NCBI RefSeq assembly: GCF_013204825.1 | Contig: NZ_JABMKV010000001.1 | Location: 1,054,001 to 1,118,000 of the forward strand | DNA from: Pedobacter boryungensis | Lineage (GTDB): Bacteria; Bacteroidota; Bacteroidia; Sphingobacteriales; Sphingobacteriaceae | Direction of reading: 5' to 3' | DNA length: 64,000 nucleotides | Shown: positions 54,801-61,569 of the stretch, one piece after another | Position numbering within the stretch: position 1 is the stretch's first letter | Layout of the letters: each line of letters opens with the position of its first letter | Made by a program: the position numbers and the translations under genes | The notes under the pieces: generated by a model | Databases searched by the model: none | The model's input: only the letters and a program-made list of their open reading frames with translations | What the model was told of the DNA's origin: nothing

Positions 54801-54942
54801 GAATTGTTTCTCCTTTGCTGTCTTTAACTGTACCTGTAACAGTAATTGTTTGTGCAAATGAAACAATTGGAGACATAAGCAGTAAGAAAACGAATGTTTT
54901 CCAAATGTTATGGTTAATGAGTTTTGTAAATGTCTTGTCCAT
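51817..54942 (-). CDS. SusC/RagA-family TonB-dependent oligosaccharide transporter
   Basis: A 1041-residue outer-membrane transporter. After the signal (LLMSPIVSFAQ) comes a carboxypeptidase-regulatory-like domain (TVTGTVKDSKGETIPGVGIKVKD), the plug with FVIDGVVSEGGISAINPNDI and IEILKDAASTAIYGTRAANGVVLVTTKRG, and a barrel ending RREFGFGINISL. The plug wording is the SusC signature. It is the first gene of the minus-strand locus, has a 538-bp upstream gap and no ECF sigma or anti-sigma gene beside it. A shared-motif copy lies 192-214 bp before the start. Confidence 0.97.
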   Translation of the reverse strand: MDKTFTKLINHNIWKTFVFLLLMSPIVSFAQTITVTGTVKDSKGETIPGVGIKVKDGTTSTLTDKDGKFSIKVPDQKAKLIFSYIGYNPYEELVGDRKVLSIVLQENIAALTEVVVQGYGGSSKKSDLTGSTVSINAAQIAERQPTNIYDAIQGQASGVLVINDNGEPGAEGSIQIRGASTFSAAGNNPLFVIDGVVSEGGISAINPNDIQNIEILKDAASTAIYGTRAANGVVLVTTKRGQVGKPRVDVSYGRKIGNIAHTIQQANSKDLRLWRQIQNNNNPSSGSNTDSLNIAYNADNYLEDMLLGNTAILNDIKLGISGGQKGLTYYSSLNYLDDKGSVLNTWSKRLQGRMNIDFQVTPKLRNNTNITFNWNKKSTWSTNNSLNPVFDRPNNLRIYLPDGSLTSYTSSKRNPIANALLETNIADGYGAAITNNLEYKIYKDLRFTAIGSGSLTNNNTKYFQPEFLDDNGNENRGNQTSAIRFNWTLQSFLNYDKTIGKDHVINATLGVESSRVDNRSLKLQALPGSFVNEQITNFNLSNIDIRNSNSGGGGNSLASLFARVGYNYKGRYILNSTFRRDGSSKFGTDNKWGNFLSGSLAWRLSDEKFMSWAKGKVLNDAKIRVSIGQQGNNGIGDNEDATLVSFGDVSYLGDAGAVISNRLGNPEIQWENTVQTNLGTDISMFGGRLLLVVDYYHKATNKLLMDNLLPKETGFQTVRVNAGDLYTNGAEFSLSGTPVAKPNFTWFVNANISFEQGRVKSLFKNEPFIAGTRYLITPGGRLGDFYGYKQLGIYRWTASNAYSSDWTRLEPVNVAPDGQSAEYYTLNGQRYTGAIQKVSGPAGFLKGGDTEWLDVNKDGLIDDADRSIIGNATPDFYLGLSNTFSYKRFSLNVMLNATIGGQIYNSFKESFSTFGSTNGTAFPEAIYGAWRKEGDIAIYPYFPTKDNNGNQKRGVNSYYLEDASFVRLSSARLNYSFQPALINKYKLKALSLFVYGTNLLTWTNYSGFDPEFSNDNPLTPGTDGGKYPKRREFGFGINISL

Positions 54943-55133
54943 ATAATGAATATTTTGTTAGGTTAAATTTTGATTTTTGTGAAATGATCAAAATTCATTC
55001 ATGTTGGATAAGCATTTAAGGATGCGATTAAACGCATACTTTTGCGGTTTGGTGTCATAGTTGAATAGTTTATAATTGGTTATACAATAGAAAGAAATTC
55101 TCAACTTCCTTTAGTGAATGTTTTTAGCGTATT

Positions 55134-55156
55134 AATCAGTTATTTTGGCATACCTT
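55134..55156 (+). promoter_or_regulatory. Shared motif, copy upstream of susC
   Basis: Core ATCAGTTATTTTGGCAT; it shares TTATTTTGGCAT with the copy before GH31. A second half-site TTTTAGCGTA (55122-55131) lies exactly 21 bp to the left of TTTTGGCATA, with 8 of 10 bases equal. This direct repeat at two helical turns is the typical layout of an AraC-family site. Confidence 0.55.
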
Positions 55157-55443
55157 AAATAAATATTAAACTAAACATGCTTAAAAAGTTGATAACATTT
55201 TTAACCAAATAAGGCTTATTTCCCTGAAAATCCAAACTTTATCTTTCGTAAAAAATGCGCTATTTGTATATTTCAGCAACAAATTCTTTCTATTTTTTAA
55301 TAATAACATCATATTAGAAAACTTGAAATTACAGGAATTCTTATAAGACATTTTTCTATGTAAATGAATTGTTTAAAATAGTTTTATGCCAATTTTATTG
55401 TATAAAAAGCCAATTACTAACAATTATGCCTTTTTGTATGCAT

Positions 55444-55451
55444 TAGATTTG
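55444..55451 (+). promoter_or_regulatory. -7 promoter element of the sugar dehydrogenase gene
   Basis: TAGATTTG matches TAnnTTTG and lies 29 bp before the start codon at 55481. No -33 TTG at the right spacing was found. Confidence 0.45.
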
Positions 55452-55480
55452 AAATACTAATTATGTTAATCCCTAAATAA

Positions 55481-56776
55481 ATGAGAGTTAAAACTATTAT
55501 CCTACGCTATTTTGCATGCTTTTTACTAATAGGCGCATTATTATCTTTTATATACAAGCACACAAATGAAATCACTCCGTTTAAACCTGATACTGATAAT
55601 GCTGGTTTAAAATTAGCTGATGGTTTTGGAGCTAATAAGATTGCTGATAACATTGGCAGAGCTAGACATATTATAGTAACAAAGGACGGTAGCATATACA
55701 TTAAGCTTTTTAGATTGGTTAATGGAAAAGGTATTCTCTTTCTTCAGGATAACGATAAAGATGGAAAATACGAAACCCAATTAGCATTTGGCGATTACGC
55801 CGGAACTGGAATAACAATTAAGAAAGGTTATTTATATGCTTCTTCCGACAAAGAGATTTTCCGTTATAAGTTAGATGATGCCGAAAAGGTAATTGATCCT
55901 ACCAAACCAGAAAAAATAATAACAGGCTTAATAGCGGGCAGGCAACATCAAACTAAATCTATTGTTTTAGATAACGATGATCATATTTATGTGAATATTG
56001 GTTCCCCATCTAATTCTTGTCAAGAAATGGATCGTGGTTTAGAATCAAAAGGAAAAGCAGGTTGCCCAATATTAGATTCTGCTGGCGGAATTTGGCAATT
56101 TAAAGCAGACAAGTTAAATCAAACCTATGTTGATGGTGTAAAATATGCTACTGGCTTAAGAAATGTAATGGGCTTAGATTGGAATACTCAAAATAATACA
56201 CTTTATGTAATGCAACATGGCAGAGATAATTTAAGTTCATCATGGCCAAAATTATATACCGATAAACAATCTGCAGAATTACCTGCTGAAGTAATGTATA
56301 TGTTAAAAAAGGGTGATAATGCAGGCTGGCCTTACACCTATTATGATCCATTTTTAAACAAAAAAATTCTTGCACCAGAGTATGGTGGCGATGGTAAAAT
56401 AGAAGGAAGTAAAGAATTTATTGATCCTATTGTGGCTTTCCCTGCGCACATGGCGCCTAATGCATTGTTATTTTATACTGGCAATATGTTTCCTGAAAGA
56501 TATAAAAATGGTGCTTTTGTTGCTTTTCATGGTTCTTGGAATAGAGCACCAGAAAAACAAGCTGGTTATTTTGTGGTTTTTGTTCCTTTTAAAGATGGAA
56601 AACCTACTGGCAAATGGGAAGTATTTGCAGATAATTTTTCTGGTCAGGCAGAAATTATGGCACCAAAAGAAGCTATACATAGACCTTGCGGATTAGCTCA
56701 AGGTCCTGATGGTTCTTTATTTGTTACAGATGATGTAAAAGGTGCTGTTTATAGAATTGGTTATACTAAAAAATAA
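55481..56776 (+). CDS. PQQ-dependent sugar dehydrogenase (sorbosone dehydrogenase-like)
   Basis: A 431-residue protein with one N-terminal hydrophobic segment (ILRYFACFLLIGALLSFIY), so anchored or exported to the periplasm. The six-bladed propeller shows ADNIGRARHIIVTKDGSIYI, RQHQTKSIVLDNDDHIYVNIGSPSN, GLRNVMGLDWNTQNNTLYVM, GDNAGWPYTYYDP and HRPCGLAQGPDGSLFVTDD, the pattern of soluble glucose/L-sorbosone dehydrogenases that use PQQ. It would oxidise an aldose, giving a lactone and passing electrons to the c-type cytochrome encoded 5 bp downstream. The sugar substrate is not known; L-fucose or L-galactose are plausible from context. Confidence 0.82.
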   Translation: MRVKTIILRYFACFLLIGALLSFIYKHTNEITPFKPDTDNAGLKLADGFGANKIADNIGRARHIIVTKDGSIYIKLFRLVNGKGILFLQDNDKDGKYETQLAFGDYAGTGITIKKGYLYASSDKEIFRYKLDDAEKVIDPTKPEKIITGLIAGRQHQTKSIVLDNDDHIYVNIGSPSNSCQEMDRGLESKGKAGCPILDSAGGIWQFKADKLNQTYVDGVKYATGLRNVMGLDWNTQNNTLYVMQHGRDNLSSSWPKLYTDKQSAELPAEVMYMLKKGDNAGWPYTYYDPFLNKKILAPEYGGDGKIEGSKEFIDPIVAFPAHMAPNALLFYTGNMFPERYKNGAFVAFHGSWNRAPEKQAGYFVVFVPFKDGKPTGKWEVFADNFSGQAEIMAPKEAIHRPCGLAQGPDGSLFVTDDVKGAVYRIGYTKK

Positions 56777-56781
56777 AATGT

Positions 56782-57216
56782 ATGAAGAAGATAATTTTTG
56801 CTGCACTTTTAACAATTGGGTGCGTATTGAGCTTAAGTGCTCAAACTAAAAAAATCCAAACTAAAGCTAAATCTGCTGTTCCTGCACCATCCATTGTAAA
56901 TGGCAAATTGGTTTACACTAAATACTGCATGGTTTGTCATCAGGTAGATGGTGGTGGTGTAATGGGTTTAAATCCTCCTTTAAGTAAAACTGAATATGTT
57001 TTAGGGGATCAAAAAAGATTAATTAATATTATTTTAAAGGGTTTTAATAAAGAGATTGAAATTGATGGAGATACCTACGCTAACCCAATGCCTGGATTAG
57101 GCCATCTTAGCGATCAGCAAGTTGCAGATGTGTTGAGTTTTGTTCGCAACAGTTTCGGAAATAAAGCAAGCTTAATTACTCCAGCTCAGGTTAAAGCTGT
57201 TAGAGGGGATAAATAA
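56782..57216 (+). CDS. c-type cytochrome paired with the sugar dehydrogenase
   Basis: A 144-residue secreted monohaem cytochrome c. The signal ends near SLSAQ, and the haem motif CMVCH lies in YTKYCMVCHQVDGGGVMG. A Met in NPMPGLGHL is the probable axial ligand. It is 5 bp after the dehydrogenase and so its likely electron acceptor, leading to the respiratory chain. A bidirectional terminator follows. Confidence 0.9.
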   Translation: MKKIIFAALLTIGCVLSLSAQTKKIQTKAKSAVPAPSIVNGKLVYTKYCMVCHQVDGGGVMGLNPPLSKTEYVLGDQKRLINIILKGFNKEIEIDGDTYANPMPGLGHLSDQQVADVLSFVRNSFGNKASLITPAQVKAVRGDK

Positions 57217-57227
57217 TGATTACTAAT

Positions 57228-57260
57228 AAAAAAGGCTATTTCTTTGAGAATAGCCTTTTT
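57228..57260. terminator. Bidirectional terminator between cytochrome c and GH43-like genes
   Basis: GGCTATT (57234-57240) and AATAGCC (57249-57255) form a stem with an 8-nt loop, flanked by A6 on the left and T5 on the right. It serves both convergent genes. Confidence 0.88.
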
Positions 57261-57284
57261 CTTTGAATTATGGTAATCATAGGA

Positions 57285-58256
57285 TTATTTTATCTCCTTT
57301 GGAACATATTTATTTACAGGATTTACTTCAATCCATGATTTTTCACTACCATCTTTAGCTTGGGTTAAACATGAAGTGAAAAATGCGGTTACTTGTTCTT
57401 TTTCATTTACATAGACAAACGGTCTTTCTCTTCTTCTAAATGTTTGTTCGGTGCCATCATCATACTTTACAGTTTTAGTATAAACAGACTCTTTAGACAC
57501 TAATATATAGTTAATTCCATCTTTTGATGCATATTGTGCGCCATTTTTACCTGTACCTGTGGCATCTCCTCTAAAATCACTTAGGATAACATTGTATTGA
57601 TTTTTTGCCCACCATATTGTTGGATCTTCTAATTGATTTTTATCTGGCAGTAAGTTATATTGATTGCTAACCTGTGTATAATTTCCATTAAAAGTTGGTG
57701 CCTGGTAGGCTTGTGCAATGCGGATGTTATCTACCGATTTTCTTCCAAAAACATACACACTTCCATCCTTTTTAACGAGTGGCGCTGGATTAGAAAATGG
57801 CATTGCTAATTTATCCGTTCTTGTCCATGGACCGGTTATGGATTTACTATAAGCGTAACCGGTTTCATTTGCTGACGAGATATAATACAGCACGTACGTA
57901 TCTCCTGCCTTTACAATTTTAGGGTTATGTGCTCGATCATTATCCCAGAAATCTGGTCTTTTTTGTATGACTACCTCTTGGAATTCATAAGGACCGTATA
58001 AGCTTTTTGAAGTTGCTCTTACAATTTCCGAATAGGTTGTCCATCCACCCAAACCATATTTATCTGGCCAGCGAGAAGCAAACATATGGTAGGTATCTCC
58101 TACTTTTATAACCGATGGACACCATAAAATATAGCCTTCCATTTTAAAACCTCCGTTTTTTACGGCAGGCTGCATAGCATCTTTAAGTGTTTGCGCTTTA
58201 GCTTGACTAAACACCAAGCAAATTAAAAGTGCGGCTATGGTTGTAATTTTTCTCAT
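57285..58256 (-). CDS. GH43-like five-bladed beta-propeller glycosidase
   Basis: A 323-residue secreted protein (signal ends SQAKAQ). The propeller pattern of GH43-type enzymes is visible: ILWCPSVIKVGDTYHMFASRW, HNPKIVKAGDTYVLYYISS and NQLEDPTIWWAKNQYNVILSD with candidate catalytic acidic residues, including the Glu-Asp in LEDPT. The first-blade Asp common in GH43 is not obvious, so it may belong to a related propeller family. GH43 enzymes remove arabinose, xylose or galactose. It lies 3 bp after the GH29 gene and closes its operon. Confidence 0.7.
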   Translation of the reverse strand: MRKITTIAALLICLVFSQAKAQTLKDAMQPAVKNGGFKMEGYILWCPSVIKVGDTYHMFASRWPDKYGLGGWTTYSEIVRATSKSLYGPYEFQEVVIQKRPDFWDNDRAHNPKIVKAGDTYVLYYISSANETGYAYSKSITGPWTRTDKLAMPFSNPAPLVKKDGSVYVFGRKSVDNIRIAQAYQAPTFNGNYTQVSNQYNLLPDKNQLEDPTIWWAKNQYNVILSDFRGDATGTGKNGAQYASKDGINYILVSKESVYTKTVKYDDGTEQTFRRRERPFVYVNEKEQVTAFFTSCLTQAKDGSEKSWIEVNPVNKYVPKEIK

Positions 58257-58258
58257 AT

Positions 58259-60049
58259 CTATTTAACAGGTTCTAGTATAACGGATTTTAACTTAAAAAG
58301 CTCTTTTCCATTTTGTAATGGATGAATTTTAATTTGATATATTCCTGGTTTTGAAAACGTAGTAGTTGCAACGGTGTGTTTAATGAACAATAAAGGTGAA
58401 CTTTTATCAAATTCGGATGTGCGCAAGGTTCTAAATAGAAACTCTTGATTGTTAACACTTAAACTACCTTCCAATTTCACACTTTCTTGTGGGCAACTGT
58501 ATTCAACTTTAATGTGATAATCGCCTGGCTCGGTTACGTTAATGGTAAATGTAGCTTGGTCCGTACTATCTTTCATATTGGTTACACAGGTGGTGTGTTT
58601 CCAATCGCCGTAATAATGGCTATAGGTAAGTGATTGAATTTTTGTATTCCCAGTAGCTTGAGCAAAAACAGCATCTACATTATTTTCATCAAATTGACCA
58701 GATACTGTAATTGGAGTTTGCAAGCTATAATCAGTAACCGTTCCAGAATATTCGACCACAAAAACAGTATTTACAGAATCTTGATTAAATAATGGTAAAT
58801 TAATAACTACTGCTTTTCCGTTTTTTTTAAACGATAGTTCTTTTTTATCTGTCAGGGCATAAACTTTTTTAATGGCTACGTTAAAATCTGGAATGAATAA
58901 TTTTCCATTTTTTGGTCGGTTCATGACGTGTAAATATTGTTTACCCGGTTTAGATGTACTAACTCCCCAAGGTTGAGTAGGAATTAAACCGTAGGTTGTA
59001 CCGTAAATACTTTCGCCATTTAATTTAAGCCAGTTACCTGTTTGTTGTAAAAATTTAACCGAATATTCCGGTATTTTTCCATTTCCATCTGGACCAACAT
59101 TTAACATCAGGTTTCCACCTTTTGAAGCTACGTTTGCAAGCAGTTGAATAATTTCCTTACTGCTTTTAAAATTCATGTCGTGTTTAATGTAACCCCACGA
59201 ATCGTTGTGCGTGTAGATGGATTCCCAAGCTCCTTTAATTGGCGTGTTAGGTACTTCAGAATCTCCGAAATCTTTATAATCGCCAAGACCCTGTCCCACT
59301 CTGCTACTAAACAATGTTTTTGGCTGCAATACTCTTAACTCATTTACAAACGACTGGGTTTGTTCTTTAGTCATCCCACCAGGTGTATCGAACCAAACAA
59401 TGCCTAACGGACCATAATTTGTTAATAACTCTTTTAATTGAGGAATTGCTTTTTCTCTATAATATGCTTGATAATCTTTCTTTGATTCATCGAAATCCCA
59501 GGTATTTCTTCCACCATTAGGTTCATGCCAATCTTGAAATTGCGAATAATAAAATCCGAATTGAATGCCACGTTTACGATTAGCTTCTGCCAATGCTTTC
59601 ATCGGGTCTTTTTTATAAGGTGTAGCATCAACTATGTTAAAATCGCTCACGTTAGATTTGTACATAGAAAAACCTTCGTGGTGTTTAGCAGTAATCACCA
59701 TGTATTTAATACCTGCATCTGCAGCCAACTGCGACCATTCCTCAGCATTAAAACCTATTGGATTAAAGGTTGAAGCTACTTTATTGTAATCAGCTACTTT
59801 GATTTTGGCTTGGTTCATGATCCATTCGCCACTACCGTAATAACGTTTCCCATTCCATTCTCCTGCAATTTTTGAATACAGACCCCAGTGGATAAACATA
59901 CCAAACTTAGCATCCTTAAACCATTGCAAATTTGGATTTTCTTTTCCCGAAACACTGCTATCCCACATTTGATCCATGGTTTGACCGAAACTACGTATGG
60001 GGAATTGGAGGATTGCTAACAACGTCAATAAATAAAAAGTCTTCTTCAT
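58259..60049 (-). CDS. GH29 alpha-L-fucosidase (3)
   Basis: About 596 residues from the ATG at 60049, where the signal peptide starts (MKKTFYLLTLLAILQFPIRS); an in-frame ATG at 60070 would overlap the upstream gene by 19 bp. Catalytic-domain motifs are LQWFKDAKFGMFIHWGLYS, YMVITAKHHEGFSMYKSNVSDF and the nucleophile Asp in GIVWFDTPGG. A long C-terminal beta-rich part (about 430-600) ends with YQIKIHPLQNGKELFKLKSV, like the second GH29. It is separated by 2 bp from the esterase gene upstream. Confidence 0.93.
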   Translation of the reverse strand: MKKTFYLLTLLAILQFPIRSFGQTMDQMWDSSVSGKENPNLQWFKDAKFGMFIHWGLYSKIAGEWNGKRYYGSGEWIMNQAKIKVADYNKVASTFNPIGFNAEEWSQLAADAGIKYMVITAKHHEGFSMYKSNVSDFNIVDATPYKKDPMKALAEANRKRGIQFGFYYSQFQDWHEPNGGRNTWDFDESKKDYQAYYREKAIPQLKELLTNYGPLGIVWFDTPGGMTKEQTQSFVNELRVLQPKTLFSSRVGQGLGDYKDFGDSEVPNTPIKGAWESIYTHNDSWGYIKHDMNFKSSKEIIQLLANVASKGGNLMLNVGPDGNGKIPEYSVKFLQQTGNWLKLNGESIYGTTYGLIPTQPWGVSTSKPGKQYLHVMNRPKNGKLFIPDFNVAIKKVYALTDKKELSFKKNGKAVVINLPLFNQDSVNTVFVVEYSGTVTDYSLQTPITVSGQFDENNVDAVFAQATGNTKIQSLTYSHYYGDWKHTTCVTNMKDSTDQATFTINVTEPGDYHIKVEYSCPQESVKLEGSLSVNNQEFLFRTLRTSEFDKSSPLLFIKHTVATTTFSKPGIYQIKIHPLQNGKELFKLKSVILEPVK

Positions 60050-60051
60050 AA

Positions 60052-61569
60052 TTAATTTTTGGTTGTCCAATTATCTGTTCTAAAAGGCGAGGCTGGTAAA
60101 CCTGCGGCGTTGTATAAGTTTGGTCTACAGAAATTCTTCCAAGCAAAACGAACTGCTATTGGTTTTTTAATTGATGGGCTTGACACCCAAATTTCATCTC
60201 CTTTTATTACCGCTGTTGCTGGTATAAATTGTTGATTGCTATTTGCAATGGTGAATTCGGTCAGTGTATCGCCTTTGGCTAGTAAACCATCTGCATATCT
60301 AAATTTGAGGATGATGTTATTTCCTTCAACTCTCATCGATTGATAAAGAGGCCCGCTATACACCAATTGTGTTTGATTGTAAGTTTTAGCCAACGCCCAA
60401 AGTGCCAAACGATGACCTGGAACTTCTTTATTTGTAGGGTGAATATTCAATGAATCACCTACATCAGTAATTACAGCCATGCCCGTTTGTGGAGTAGACT
60501 GCATGGTAAATAATTGCGCTTCTCTAATTTCTGGAAGTTGCTGGTAATGCACAGCGATTTGAACGAAATAAAAAGGAAAATCTGTCTTCCAATCTGATCT
60601 CCAAGAATTGATTAACGCCGGAAATAATTTTCTATACTGATATGCCCTTCCGGAATTCGACTCTCCTTGATACCAAATAACGCCTTTAATGGTAAATGGA
60701 ATTAAAGGTGCAATCATTCCATTGTATAGTTTTGTTGCTGATTTTGAGTTTTTAGTAGGTTCTACTGGCTTTTTTGGGGCAACAACTGTTGAAGATGGAT
60801 TTTTCGCTTTATCCTCCTTCCACTTTGTTAAAGCATTTTGATAAGTAGAATCAACAGCTTTATAGCTTCTAACGTCTTTATCGTAGTTGGTTAAAATTGA
60901 TATAAGTGCAGTATCTTTTTCCAACACTTCTTTTTTAACCCACGATTCTGCTGGCGTGCCACCCCAAGACGAATGAATTAAACCAATCGGACAATTTAAT
61001 GATCTGGTTAGTTCGAGACCAAAATAATAAGCCACTGCCGAAAACTTCCCAGCAGTTGCTGGACTACATACTTCCCATTTTCCCTCCACATCTTGTTGAG
61101 GTTCTTGTGCTACAGTTTGCTTTACCGTAAACATTCTTATGTTGGGATAATTAGCTTTGGCTATTTCGCTTTCATAGTTAACAATACCTGTTTTCCATGA
61201 AGGTGTTGTTTTTTGCAACGGAAATTCCATATTCGATTGCCCAGAGCATAACCAAACCTCGCCGACAAGTACATTCTTAATTTCTATTTTATTAGTACCA
61301 CTAATTGTTATAGTAAACGGACCACCAGCTGTTGGCGTTTTTAATTTAACTAACCATTCGCCATTAGTATTCGTTATCACTTCAGCTTTTTGATGATCCC
61401 AACTTGCTACAACTGTTATTTTTTCATCTGGGTTTGCCCATCCCCATAAAGAAATCGATGATTTCTGTTGTAAAACCATTCCATCCGCAATTAAAGAAGG
61501 TAATTTAACTTCTGCTGAAGCTATAAAAGGCAAGATCAACAAAAGGATAATCCAAATTTTACTTTTCAT
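60052..61569 (-). CDS. Sialate O-acetylesterase-type SGNH esterase
   Basis: A 505-residue secreted enzyme. The SASA-type pattern is WLCSGQSNMEFPLQKT with the catalytic Ser, GLIHSSWGGTPAESWV, KGVIWYQGESNSGRAYQYR, and DSLNIHPTNKEVPGHRLALWAL with the Asp/His pair. Such enzymes remove acetyl groups from sugars; in plant-glycan PULs they act on acetylated pectin or hemicellulose. It overlaps the two-domain esterase by 11 bp and the following GH29 is 2 bp away, so coupled translation is likely. Confidence 0.88.
   Translation of the reverse strand: MKSKIWIILLLILPFIASAEVKLPSLIADGMVLQQKSSISLWGWANPDEKITVVASWDHQKAEVITNTNGEWLVKLKTPTAGGPFTITISGTNKIEIKNVLVGEVWLCSGQSNMEFPLQKTTPSWKTGIVNYESEIAKANYPNIRMFTVKQTVAQEPQQDVEGKWEVCSPATAGKFSAVAYYFGLELTRSLNCPIGLIHSSWGGTPAESWVKKEVLEKDTALISILTNYDKDVRSYKAVDSTYQNALTKWKEDKAKNPSSTVVAPKKPVEPTKNSKSATKLYNGMIAPLIPFTIKGVIWYQGESNSGRAYQYRKLFPALINSWRSDWKTDFPFYFVQIAVHYQQLPEIREAQLFTMQSTPQTGMAVITDVGDSLNIHPTNKEVPGHRLALWALAKTYNQTQLVYSGPLYQSMRVEGNNIILKFRYADGLLAKGDTLTEFTIANSNQQFIPATAVIKGDEIWVSSPSIKKPIAVRFAWKNFCRPNLYNAAGLPASPFRTDNWTTKN

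Larger units (their letters stand above)
54943..55480. other. Divergent regulatory gap between susC and the sugar dehydrogenase gene
   Basis: 538 bp without a gene. It holds the shared motif (55134-55156), a palindrome ATGCG-ATTAAA-CGCAT at about 55023-55038, and a TAGATTTG box at 55444. A long leader for susC is possible. No convincing TAnnTTTG was found on the minus strand, so the susC promoter may need an activator. Confidence 0.5.
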
